Below, piece after piece: positions 7,507 through 15,128 of a stretch of DNA of 15,128 nt. How positions within the stretch are numbered: the first letter of the stretch is position 1; every line of letters starts with the position of its first letter. A program made the translations under genes and the position numbers. The DNA is from Phycisphaerae bacterium (GTDB taxonomy: Bacteria > Planctomycetota > Phycisphaerae > UBA1845), in NCBI GenBank assembly GCA_021604825.1, contig BQJS01000118.1, forward strand, positions 1-15,128. Direction: 5' to 3'. The notes under the pieces were generated by a model. It had not been told where the DNA came from, searched no databases, and was given only the letters and a program-made list of their open reading frames with translations.

Positions 7507-7526
7507 GCGCTCCCTATACGCTCCCA
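7507..7526. repeat. 20-base direct repeat, right copy
   Basis: Exact copy of 7266-7285. It lies between the tRNA fragment and the EACC1-caspase unit. Confidence 0.85.
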
Positions 7527-7554
7527 AATGGAAGGGGGCTTGTGCTCCCCAGCG

Positions 7555-7582
7555 TTGTCTACCAAAACACAACATGTATGAT
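7555..7582 (+). promoter_or_regulatory. Candidate sigma-70 promoter for the EACC1-caspase unit
   Basis: TTGTCT (7555-7560), a 16-base spacer, then TATGAT (7577-7582), about 90 bases before the EACC1 start. The -10 matches consensus at 5 of 6 positions and the -35 at 4 of 6. Consensus-like matches arise by chance, and promoters of the presumed phylum are not well defined. Confidence 0.3.
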
Positions 7583-7673
7583 CAGTGTCTGGGCACAGCG
7601 CGAACGTATTCACGGAGTCGAAGTGTCTCAACTGAATCTAATCAGCAAGCCTCGTTTGACCATGGAGTGATCT

Positions 7674-8078
7674 ATGCAGGACAACGATGACCAGTGCTCG
7701 GTTAGAGTGATAACTATTGGACCTTTCGATGCTTCTTTCGGCTCGGACATTCGAGCGCTGGGTGACCTGATCGACACAAATCCTGATCTCCGCGTGATGT
7801 ATGAACAGGGCGAAGCGCCGGCGGGCTCCAAACCAATGCTTACGACTTCCCTTGCCATCGTCGGCGCCGTGACCGGTATAGCCGGTCTCGTCTTGCAGGC
7901 CGTAGAAATCTGGCGGACGGGCAGGAAGAATTACGCAGTAACGGTGACCGAAGCAGGGAACACATACACTGTCACTAACCTCTCGAAGGAACAGTTCTCA
8001 CGCATCATCAAACGTTTGAATACCGCGGACGCGGAGACTCCCGTTTCGATTGAGCTACGACGAATCGACCTGACATGA
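7674..8078 (+). CDS. EACC1-like single-helix membrane partner of the caspase
   Basis: A 134-residue protein; ATG 7674 follows GGAG (7664-7667) at a 6-base spacing. Its layout is a short alpha/beta N-domain (about 8-45: VRVITIGPFDA, IRALGDLIDTNPDLRV), a Gly/Pro linker (46-54), one hydrophobic helix (about 57-80, LAIVGAVTGIAGLVLQAV) and a C-terminal domain with a strand pair and helix (86-134: AVTVTEAGNTYTV, KEQFSRIIKRL). This is the architecture of EACC1, 'effector-associated constant component 1', described from comparative genomics of NTP-dependent conflict systems, where it sits beside caspase-like and similar effectors. It overlaps the caspase gene by ATGA, implying coupled, near-stoichiometric production. 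By inference it tethers or transmits a signal to the protease at the membrane. The family call is from architecture and context, as the sequence is short and divergent. Confidence 0.7.
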   Translation: MQDNDDQCSVRVITIGPFDASFGSDIRALGDLIDTNPDLRVMYEQGEAPAGSKPMLTTSLAIVGAVTGIAGLVLQAVEIWRTGRKNYAVTVTEAGNTYTVTNLSKEQFSRIIKRLNTADAETPVSIELRRIDLT

Positions 8079-11000
8079 AACGCTTTGTTTTTGCGGTAGG
8101 CAGTGCTGCAGGGAAACCACTCGCGGCAACCAAAAAGGATGCGGCTTCTGTTTATACGGTGTTGGTTACTGACACGATAGGCGCTTGCCATTTAGCCAGC
8201 CCGCCGCCCTTATACAACTGCATTCAAGTGGCAGATTTTGACGCCAACCTCAACCAGATTCTCAGGGAATGGGATGAGGACGATCAACTCATTTTTTATT
8301 ATTCTGGACACGGTAGCCTGGAAAAAGGCCAGTACTGCCTCGTACTGGGGAACTCGACGGTTGATCTCCTCCCTTTCGACAATCTGATGGCACGCCTTTC
8401 ACTCTGTAACGTCAAGAAGGCAATCTTGATTCTCGACGCGTGCGGTGCTGGTCATGCTGCGAAAACAAACGATTCTAAGCCACCTGAGCATTGCCCACCG
8501 CTACATCCTGACGTGACCGACACGACGATCCCTCCTGGCATGGCAATCATCGCATCCTCTGGTCCAGCACAATGGAGTTGGCAAAACCAACAGGGTGACG
8601 CAAGCATTTTTACGGAGGCATTCTGCCACGTCTTGCGAACAGGAATCCCGAACCAGGAGGCCTTTCTTGATGTCCAAGACGTCGTAGTAGAAGTTTCCGC
8701 TATTCTGCGGGATGACGACAAGTATGCTGAGTACAAGCAAGACCCATTGTTTGTAGTTCGAGGCACACAGAAAATCTGGATAGCTAAAAACCTCGCCTGC
8801 AAAGATGACTCAGATGAGACGATACCTGCTGAGGCCAACAGCGTATACTCGCCATCAGATCTTGAACTGCTTGCCGAGAGGAAGCTTACCGAGGAGCATC
8901 CATCTAGATTGGGCGCAATTGAGGATATTGATCTGGATTTAATTAATGAGTATTCCGCTAGCGTTCACAAAGGCAGCACGGTTGATCGCAAGGAACGCAC
9001 TGTCACGGAGGCGGATCTCGAATACCTCGGGTTGCTCTCACCTGTAATAGTGAAAGGCCGTCGCCTGCTGCATAGGTCCGCAGCGCTCTGCTTTTGTCGT
9101 GAACCGGAACGAGTCCATCCTGAGGCGCTCTCTTTCTTCTTAGATTTTACTGTAAGTCAAGGAGAGTTTGTTAGGAGAGAAATTGGCGGCCCAATTATTC
9201 GTCAGTTTAGTACGTTCATGCGAATGGTGTCAGGCAAATTGGAACGAATCTCTTCCATAGCCACCAGTGGACAACGTGAAGAGCGCTCCGAAATTGACAC
9301 TGAACTGATCCGTGAGATCCTCTCCAACGCTTTTGCTCATCGAGATTTCTCGGTTAACGGCAGTGTTGAAGTTCGGCTCAGCCGCGATTGGCTGGAGATC
9401 TCCAATCCCGGCAGCCTGTTGGATGGCCAAAATTTCGACTTGGTTCTGGAAAAGACGTTTCGATCCTTGCCACGCAATCCGATTCTCTTGTTGTTCATGA
9501 ATCGTTTACGATTGACTGACCAGATCGGTCGAGGTTTCGAGCTTATACGTAAGTATCGTCAGCGGCATGGTTTGGATAGTGTTCAGTGCCACGAATCGAC
9601 TGGCCCCATAACAGTAATTCGAATTCAACGAACAGTCGAGAACAATGTAAGTCCGTCGCGTAGTGTTTCGAAGCGAACCTTGAACAAACTTGATTTTGCG
9701 ACTGTCGATGCAAGCCAAGAGACTGACTTTCTATTCGCAAAGGGAGGGTTCGTCGAGACACCAAGCTTCACACAACTTCTTAACTCCAATTCGCAACTGG
9801 TTGTTGGGCGCAAAGGATCTGGAAAGACCGCGCATCGTTTGGCGATTTCACGATTCGCGTCCAGACAACCACCAATTAAGTTGGAGATTACATTAGATGA
9901 CTTCGCAACTGGCGTATTCTTCGAGTACATTCGCCAGATTCAGCAGGTTGTCTTGATCAGCAATATTCCGCTCATTCGCAACCTATGGCGACATTTCATT
10001 GTCGTCCGTCTCATGCACGCAACTGTCAACAATTCACGCATTCTTGAACTAGCGCGTGCCGATGGACTTTCAAATGAAGTCACATCTATCGAGGCATACC
10101 TCGATAATGCTTTCGGAACAGCACGCAAGATCGAAAAGCTATCGCTTCTGGATATTGCAAGAGTGCAAGTCGATAATGCTGCATCGCTTCAGTCACGGCA
10201 AGAAGCTGAAGGGACAGTAACGACCTCATTCCCCATTGATTCGGAGTTCTTAGCTGCGGAAGCAACTCTTCGCATTGTTCTCAAAGCTGCCGGGGGAGCA
10301 TTAGTAGTGATAGATGATCTTGACTCGTGCTTGGGTGACTTCACCTTCGATGAGTTTCAATGTGTAATTGAGGGGCTTGTTCACGCACTTCCGGAGTTGT
10401 CACGCGACCACTACCAGCAATCGAATGTTCAAGTCAAAGCGTTCATACCTGAAGATGTATACCGAACAATTACGTTTCGGCATTTGGATAAGATGGCTCA
10501 CTCAGTAATGTGGCTTAATTGGACGGCGTCGAATTTGACCGAATTGATTGCGCGACGTATCGCCACGAACCTAAAGCTGATTCCGAAGGAGTTTGGGCCC
10601 GAGACGATCAGACAAATGCTGGGGAAGCTGTTTCCCGGTTGGCCACAATCGTTTCAGGTGACGGACTATTGGGGCGTTCAAAGGAATCCCGTAGAATATG
10701 TGCTAATGCATACACACTATCGACCCCGCGACGTTCTGTCTCTTGTTAATCATATCATTAGAGCGGCGCGCGAACGTGAGGGAAGCGATCAGCTGCAGCC
10801 AGAAGACGTGACTAGAGGGGTCCAAATGGGAACGGTGGACCACGTGAATAATTTGGTACGTGAATATGGTGGTCGAATACCACATCTGAAGGAAGTCCTG
10901 AATTCGCTTCAGGGAAAGCAAGCGATTCTTCGATACGGCGTCTTTTGCAAAATCCTAGATGGGATGTCAGTTGAGGGCAGTTTCCTGAAGGCAGAAGAGG

Positions 11001-11245
11001 TGTCTAGGCTTGCGGAGAATCTGTATGAGATCGGCATATTCGGAAGACTCAGCAACAGAGCAGTTACGATATCTGAGTCGACACGCATGGGGTTGAATGA
11101 GCAACGTAGAGTCGCAATATTCTCTTTTGCCGCTCCGGAAGCGCTATTGTCAACAAATGATGATGTCCTAATTCATCCGGTCTTTTGGCGGTACTTGAAT
11201 ATGAGTGCGCCCAATCAGTTGATAAACGAACTCGTTGAGCCCTGA
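8075..11245 (+). CDS. Caspase-like protease / GHKL (RecG-C-like) ATPase / P-loop ATPase fusion
   Basis: A 1056-residue cytosolic protein; the ATG overlaps the EACC1 stop (8075-8078) with no Shine-Dalgarno sequence, so translation is probably coupled. Residues 1-235 are a peptidase C14 caspase-like domain: YYSGHGS with His79 and ILDACGAG with Cys123 form the catalytic dyad, followed by MAIIASSGPAQ and a DASIFTEAF substrate-side motif. Residues 285-520 match the winged-helix plus HATPase_c_4 part of RecG-C/Schlafen-AlbA-type proteins: ILSNAFAHRDFS (415-426, GHKL N-box), WLEISNPGSLL (439-449), RNP (467-469) and IGRGFELI (484-491). Residues 555-1045 are a P-loop ATPase resembling the Sll1717 family: Walker A GRKGSGKTA (578-586), Walker B ALVVIDDLD (742-750), and HYRPRDVLSLVN (881-892). 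Likely role: NTP-gated activation of the protease in defence or regulated cell death. The domain calls are strong; the role and target are inferred. Confidence 0.9.
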   Translation: MKRFVFAVGSAAGKPLAATKKDAASVYTVLVTDTIGACHLASPPPLYNCIQVADFDANLNQILREWDEDDQLIFYYSGHGSLEKGQYCLVLGNSTVDLLPFDNLMARLSLCNVKKAILILDACGAGHAAKTNDSKPPEHCPPLHPDVTDTTIPPGMAIIASSGPAQWSWQNQQGDASIFTEAFCHVLRTGIPNQEAFLDVQDVVVEVSAILRDDDKYAEYKQDPLFVVRGTQKIWIAKNLACKDDSDETIPAEANSVYSPSDLELLAERKLTEEHPSRLGAIEDIDLDLINEYSASVHKGSTVDRKERTVTEADLEYLGLLSPVIVKGRRLLHRSAALCFCREPERVHPEALSFFLDFTVSQGEFVRREIGGPIIRQFSTFMRMVSGKLERISSIATSGQREERSEIDTELIREILSNAFAHRDFSVNGSVEVRLSRDWLEISNPGSLLDGQNFDLVLEKTFRSLPRNPILLLFMNRLRLTDQIGRGFELIRKYRQRHGLDSVQCHESTGPITVIRIQRTVENNVSPSRSVSKRTLNKLDFATVDASQETDFLFAKGGFVETPSFTQLLNSNSQLVVGRKGSGKTAHRLAISRFASRQPPIKLEITLDDFATGVFFEYIRQIQQVVLISNIPLIRNLWRHFIVVRLMHATVNNSRILELARADGLSNEVTSIEAYLDNAFGTARKIEKLSLLDIARVQVDNAASLQSRQEAEGTVTTSFPIDSEFLAAEATLRIVLKAAGGALVVIDDLDSCLGDFTFDEFQCVIEGLVHALPELSRDHYQQSNVQVKAFIPEDVYRTITFRHLDKMAHSVMWLNWTASNLTELIARRIATNLKLIPKEFGPETIRQMLGKLFPGWPQSFQVTDYWGVQRNPVEYVLMHTHYRPRDVLSLVNHIIRAAREREGSDQLQPEDVTRGVQMGTVDHVNNLVREYGGRIPHLKEVLNSLQGKQAILRYGVFCKILDGMSVEGSFLKAEEVSRLAENLYEIGIFGRLSNRAVTISESTRMGLNEQRRVAIFSFAAPEALLSTNDDVLIHPVFWRYLNMSAPNQLINELVEP

Positions 11246-11394
11246 ACAGACCCCAACCATTCCGAGAATGATCTATCATACTTCATTACCTCGATGGGTG
11301 TTGCTCTTTGGGTAAATTGCAGCACGACATGGTGAAGGTTGGTACGCCTCGCCCGGACTGTTGGCATTGTTTCACTTTCACAGACGTCGATCTA

Positions 11395-12256
11395 GAACCT
11401 ATCAGAAAAACCATTCGTGAGCCGATAGTGTTTCTGGCGATGGTGCCAGAGCATGAACGCTTGTGATGGGGAACAATCGATTTCCGGTGTCAGATGAGTA
11501 CCTTACGTTCTTTGAGAGGCTGCTGCGCACGCGGGTTAACACTCATCGCTTTGGCGGTGGGCGGCCTCCTCGGTCGGTTCGTAACTATTTGAACTGTGTT
11601 CTATTTGTACTGCGAACGGGTTGCCAAGGGAAGGCGATCGTTGCCACCGGCATCTGCCCGGGCTCGACAGCTCACGTCCGTTTCCAACAGTGGGTGCAAG
11701 CCGGTGTTTTCGAAACGTTGTTCCACCATGCTGCGAAATGCTATGCCGAACTGATCGGACTCGACTGGTCGTTTCTGAGTTTGGACGGCGCGACGACCCA
11801 GGCTCCACTTGGCGGGGAAGAAAACGGGCCGCAACCCCACCGACGGCGGAAAAAGCGGGACCAAACGCAGTCTGCTGGTCGACGCAGCTGGGATTCCAAT
11901 GTCGGTAGTCGTGGACGGCGCCAATGCGCATTGCATGTGTTTGGTCGGCGCGAACCTGTTGGAATTGGATGAGTTGCCGGTGAAGCGCCCGAGCCCGCGG
12001 CGAACAACGCAAGGCATGTGCATGGACAAGGGATATGACTCTCCGGTTATCGGCGAGTTGGTCAGCATGTTCGGATTCAGGCCGCACATCCGCTACCGAC
12101 CGCGTCGGTGGGTCGTCGAGCGCACGTACAGTTGGTACAACCGCTTTCGCAATCTGCTCATCCGCTGGTGCAAGAAAGATGAAAATGTCACTGCTCAACT
12201 GCAACTGGCATCCGCCATTATCTGTGGGAGCTTCATAGCGTTATCCGGACAGGTTC
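11395..12256 (+). mobile_element. IS5-family insertion sequence (IS427-like group), 862 bp
   Basis: Imperfect terminal inverted repeats: left 11395-11411 (GAACCTATCAGAAAAAC) and right 12240-12256 (reverse complement GAACCTGTCCGGATAAC), 13 of 17 positions matching. Flanking trinucleotides are CTA on the left and TTA on the right, both fitting a YTA target but not identical. The length is typical for this group. It lies between the caspase unit and the STAND gene and interrupts neither. Confidence 0.72.
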
Positions 12257-12444
12257 TTAGTGTAAACGTTGACTTTTTCAGCATATCAACCAAGCGGGTT
12301 CCTCACCATATTGAGGGGCCCCGGCCTCTTGCGGTTCGATTTTGCCTCGAAAATGCTCATGCTCAAACCTGCCAAAGCCCATTCAGCGAATCCTCGACCA
12401 CCGGCGCTTCATTGCGATCCGTCGCAAACAATATCTCGACATAG
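11463..12444 (+). pseudogene. IS5-family DDE transposase, frameshifted
   Basis: The first part (start ATG 11466 or GTG 11463) reads SDEYLTFFERLL, then RSVRNYLNCVLFVLRTG, then LSLDGATTQAPLGG with the first catalytic Asp. The frame then changes by one base at the G run 11814-11817, and homology continues in the other frame: KKTGRNPTDGGKSGTKRSLL, VVDGANAH (second Asp) and RRWVVERTYSWYNRFRNLL (catalytic Glu). Between GFRPHIR and RRWVVER only three residues remain where relatives usually carry about 17, suggesting an in-frame deletion near 12093-12102. Some IS5-group elements use programmed frameshifting, so the shift alone is not proof of death; the missing segment makes inactivity more likely. 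The second frame runs through the right inverted repeat to a stop at 12444. Confidence 0.8.
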
Positions 12445-12656
12445 CGCTGCGAAATTACGTATAGGCAGCGGGATGGGTAATTCAATGGCTGATATGAGTG
12501 GATCAGGAATCCGCATAGATTTGCACCTATGACAGCTTGCGATGCCCGTGTTAAAGTGATGGCATTCATGAATTGGTCTTTATCGAAGATTCCTAACTAG
12601 CCATACTCGCGACGCTCGCTCGGCACTATTCCCTGAGCGTTGCGGAGAACAAGACT
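12257..12656. other. Intergenic stretch without a recognisable gene
   Basis: Four hundred bases between the IS and the STAND gene. The transposase frame runs on to 12444 but shows no transposase residues here. A 68-residue minus-strand frame (12363-12569) has no recognisable homology or ribosome site. A short hairpin (CCTCA, 6-base loop, TGAGG, near 12300-12315) and the palindrome GGGGCCCC follow the IS. The promoter of the STAND gene should lie here, but I cannot place it. Confidence 0.5.
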
Positions 12657-15128
12657 ATGTTGGCTTACCTTGAGAAACTCGTGGCGATAACCGGGTGCGC
12701 TCTCGTCGTTTGTACAGGGCAATCACTAGCGGGCGCGGAGGGGGCAGTAGCGTCCACGTTCGCCATGGGAGGAATCTATTCATTATTCAAGGCCATGGGC
12801 CCGAGCTTTGCTGCCACATGGATTTCCGACAAGACCAAGGCTGGATTGAGTAAAGCCGACCTTGAGCGGAGGCGACTGCAGAATCATGACTTGTACTTGA
12901 TGATGGGTCGTGCAATCGAAATCGTGATTGACGATACTGCCAACGATTTAGCCAAGTCCGACAAGGCAGGTTCCGCGTACATGAAGCGCGTACAAAGAGG
13001 AGTCAAGAAAGCTTGGTCTGAGTATTTACCTTCCTGTCAATACAAGTCGATCGTATCGCCCAACACTCGGAACTATTTCCTTGGATCGCCCACACAAATC
13101 AAAGCGCAGAAGGCACTAGACGATCCGTCCGAATGGGAAGCACTGATAGAAGAACTTGTGGGTTCCCCAACGACAGATGAAAAAAGGGCGTTCGAGTTCG
13201 TTGCGCGGCGCCTGCAAGAACGCTACGCCGCCGCCGTTTGGGAGGCATCGAAACGCGCTTGGAAAAAGGATGATCTTGCCTGGCCGGCGTTGATTTTACG
13301 CCTGATGAGCGAGCTGAGTGGCGGGATGGTAAAAGTTGCAAAAATCGTCAGAAAAGAAGGTCAAAGAACCGTCGATCCCCAAAAACTCAGCCGCGGACTT
13401 AGGATGCTCGCCGACAACATCCACGGTCGCGCCAAGGAGATCGTGGATACCCTCGGCGATAAGATGGATGAGAATCAACGTGGGCACAGCGAGGAAATCA
13501 ACGGGCTTTCAAGAGAGATTTTGCACGCTTTGGACCATCTGGACGCCCGCCTCTCGGGCATTGAGGCGAACACCGATCGCCTACCACGAGTAGATAGCAA
13601 CGTGACCGAAGTGTTGGGGCGCACTCGCCATGTCGAGAATCTTCTCAAAGACATGCATGAATCACAAGTCGCTTCGGCAGCGATGTTTGAATTGGTGAAG
13701 CAACAGGTTGGTAATCGCTTCATGCCAAGTGATGCAGGCATACTGCAGGCGCCGAGCGCTAGTCAGTATCCAAGGGGAAATTTGCAGGCCGCTGCTCCTC
13801 CAATCAATCCAGGGTACGTTGATAGACCCGATTCGAGCGGTACTATCATTACGGCCCTCACCGACGACACGAATCCCCGAGCCCTCTGCGTTTGTGGACA
13901 CGCTGGCATGGGAAAGACTGAATTGGTTCGTTCTATTGCACAGACCTATATGCACGACATTGCAAATGACAAAGCACGGTTCGATGCGATCTGGTGGGTT
14001 GACGCCGACCCAGAGTTCTCCCCTGATTGGCTGGCTGTGCTCGGCCAACGGCTCGGCGTAGACGACCCTGCAATTAAGTCACCTCAAGAACTACATGAAG
14101 AAGTAGCGCGATGCCTGAGTGATGGCCGGAAGCACCTGCTCGTTATCGATAATGCTGACTGCCCAGAGATCTCTCATTCCATTCCTGCTGTGACCGGATG
14201 TCGAGTCCTTGTCACGTCTCGCATTCGGAATTGGCCGACGCAGCGCGTACGAATCGTCGACCTCGATCCAATGGCAAAGGCAGAGGCAGTGTCTTTGCTG
14301 CGCGGGTTCCGGGACGATGTCGGCGAGGGCCAACTCGAAACCATCGCTGAACTCACCGGATACCACCCCCTTGCGCTCACTATGTGCGGCAGCTGGCTTG
14401 CTCGTCCGTCCCACCCAGATCCTGAACGCCTCGTACGATTGCTCTCCACGCCTCCAACAAGCGACTCACACCCGCTCTTGAGCCATTCACTCCTGCGCTC
14501 GGCAACCGACTACATCAGCCCAGCCCTTTCAGCCCTCGCAGCGGTATTTGAGTCAATCACAGAAGCAGAAGAAGTACAATTTGTTCGTATCTGCGGATTG
14601 ATGGCACCAGAAGTGATTCCCGTCGAACTATTGGCGCACGCAGCAGGTACCGACTATGGCACAGCTGAAGACGTTGTCGACAGTCTTCATTCACTCGGCG
14701 TTGGCCGTACGATTCCCGCAATAGGGGACACCGGATTCGGAGGTTTTCTTGTACATCGGCTTGTACAGCAGGCCATCAGAATGCGCTTGCGACAATGTCC
14801 CAAAGCAGAATTACAGTCCATTGTCCGGAGTGTTGAGGATGCACTTTGGAAGGTACTCACTAATTGTGAGAGCAACGATTATTCACTCTCAACTCAAGCC
14901 TCCTCTATTCATGCATGTGCGTTCCTCGAATTTGTGGATCATGCCAGCGATCGCCGCATCGATGAATTCCACAGCGTTTCCCGCGAGACCGACATAATGC
15001 TTGTGCACGCTGCAGCAGCAATGCCTCTCATTGCTAAGGGTGCTATGGGATTAGCAAAGGAACGTGCATGCCGCGCTGAACTCATGCTTCGCGAAATGCC
15101 GGTTGTTCATGATGGGAACCGAGCTCTC
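12657..15128 (+). CDS. STAND (NB-ARC-like) ATPase with coiled coil, runs off the window
   Basis: An uninterrupted frame of 824 codons to the last base. ATG 12657 follows GGAG (12644-12647) at a 9-base spacing. Residues 1-60 contain two moderately hydrophobic segments (YLEKLVAITGCALVV and VASTFAMGGIYSLF). A helical region with a QNHDLYLMMGRAIEIV element (75-90) reaches to about 255. Heptad-like helices at about 255-350 (ISREILHALDHLD-type pattern) suggest a coiled coil. The NTPase follows: Walker A GHAGMGKTE (414-422), Walker B HLLVIDNAD (493-501), CRVLVTSRIRNW (515-526), LDPMAKAEAVSLL (536-548) and TGYHPLALTMCG (567-578), the STAND/NB-ARC order. A winged-helix-like region (FVRICGLMAPEVIPVELL, 642-659) comes next, with the start of a helical sensor region at the edge, probably TPR-like repeats. 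Family members oligomerise on sensing a ligand and fire an N-terminal effector; the effector type here is not recognised. Confidence 0.88.
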   Translation, partial: MLAYLEKLVAITGCALVVCTGQSLAGAEGAVASTFAMGGIYSLFKAMGPSFAATWISDKTKAGLSKADLERRRLQNHDLYLMMGRAIEIVIDDTANDLAKSDKAGSAYMKRVQRGVKKAWSEYLPSCQYKSIVSPNTRNYFLGSPTQIKAQKALDDPSEWEALIEELVGSPTTDEKRAFEFVARRLQERYAAAVWEASKRAWKKDDLAWPALILRLMSELSGGMVKVAKIVRKEGQRTVDPQKLSRGLRMLADNIHGRAKEIVDTLGDKMDENQRGHSEEINGLSREILHALDHLDARLSGIEANTDRLPRVDSNVTEVLGRTRHVENLLKDMHESQVASAAMFELVKQQVGNRFMPSDAGILQAPSASQYPRGNLQAAAPPINPGYVDRPDSSGTIITALTDDTNPRALCVCGHAGMGKTELVRSIAQTYMHDIANDKARFDAIWWVDADPEFSPDWLAVLGQRLGVDDPAIKSPQELHEEVARCLSDGRKHLLVIDNADCPEISHSIPAVTGCRVLVTSRIRNWPTQRVRIVDLDPMAKAEAVSLLRGFRDDVGEGQLETIAELTGYHPLALTMCGSWLARPSHPDPERLVRLLSTPPTSDSHPLLSHSLLRSATDYISPALSALAAVFESITEAEEVQFVRICGLMAPEVIPVELLAHAAGTDYGTAEDVVDSLHSLGVGRTIPAIGDTGFGGFLVHRLVQQAIRMRLRQCPKAELQSIVRSVEDALWKVLTNCESNDYSLSTQASSIHACAFLEFVDHASDRRIDEFHSVSRETDIMLVHAAAAMPLIAKGAMGLAKERACRAELMLREMPVVHDGNRAL

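Larger units (their letters stand above)
6937..7673. other. Gene-poor 737-base junction region (probable integration scar)
   Basis: No convincing protein gene. It holds a minus-strand terminator (7306-7342), the 3' half of a tRNA gene (7357-7403), a pair of exact 20-base direct repeats (7266-7285 and 7507-7526), a pair of 12-base repeats (7468-7479 and 7488-7499), and a possible promoter for the downstream unit. A plus-strand frame at 6785-7126 has no coding-like composition. Confidence 0.6.

Noticed and set aside
7266..7526. CRISPR-like array from the 20-base repeats
   Set aside because: Only two copies 241 bases apart with no spacer periodicity and no cas genes.
7342..7575. Minus-strand 77-residue frame ending in RRSQVRVLSPL
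   Set aside because: This peptide is the well-known spurious translation of tRNA T-arm sequence; the DNA is the tRNA fragment.
11809..12444. Second transposase frame as an independent gene
   Set aside because: It begins in the middle of the conserved LGGKKTGRNPTD segment, so it is the shifted continuation of the first frame.
12363..12569. 68-residue minus-strand frame after the IS
   Set aside because: No ribosome site, no family recognised, and it antiparallels the transposase read-through; kept only as intergenic.

Overview
The window looks like an accessory (horizontally variable) region of a bacterial chromosome. Moderate GC, RHS proteins with a membrane-helix pair inside the core, a bacterial caspase, a large STAND ATPase, secreted beta-sandwich proteins and a tRNA without an encoded CCA together fit Planctomycetota best. 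This is inference; Myxococcota or another large-genome, multicellular-type lineage is possible, and no rRNA or core gene settles it.

Left part (1-5353) is an RHS polymorphic-toxin locus. The 3' end of a large rhs gene (1-1497) ends in an HNH-type nuclease tip and is followed by a probable immunity gene (1517-2419). Next comes a 5'-truncated core fragment with a different, PD-(D/E)XK-type nuclease tip (2463-4442) and its probable immunity gene (4454-5008). A third, still shorter core remnant without a tip follows (about 5046-5289). The core copies are collinear at the DNA level (1-843 with 2946-3788; 2478-2721 with 5046-5289) and the homology stops abruptly at the tips, the layout expected of a cassette array that lets an rhs gene swap its toxin by recombination.

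Middle (5354-7673): a secreted two-domain protein with a small overlapping ORF, then about 740 bases without a convincing gene. That stretch holds a minus-strand intrinsic terminator and, 15 bases away, the 3' half of a tRNA(CAU) gene broken in the anticodon stem. Around it are two exact 20-base direct repeats and a pair of 12-base repeats. I read this as an integration (att) scar: the chromosome lies to the left, and an element begins here and runs rightwards.

Right part (7674-15128) is conflict-system cargo. A small one-helix membrane protein of EACC1 type overlaps by ATGA a 1056-residue protein that fuses a caspase-like protease (His79/Cys123), a RecG-C-terminal-like GHKL ATPase module and a P-loop ATPase. 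This two-gene unit is the most interesting system here. An 862-base, frameshifted IS5-family element (11395-12256) separates it from a second NTPase gene that runs off the window (12657 onward, at least 824 residues): a STAND/NB-ARC ATPase with a helical, partly hydrophobic N-terminus and a coiled coil. The likely logic of both is NTP-gated sensing of invasion followed by protease- or effector-driven dormancy or cell death. No integrase, CRISPR array or rRNA was seen.
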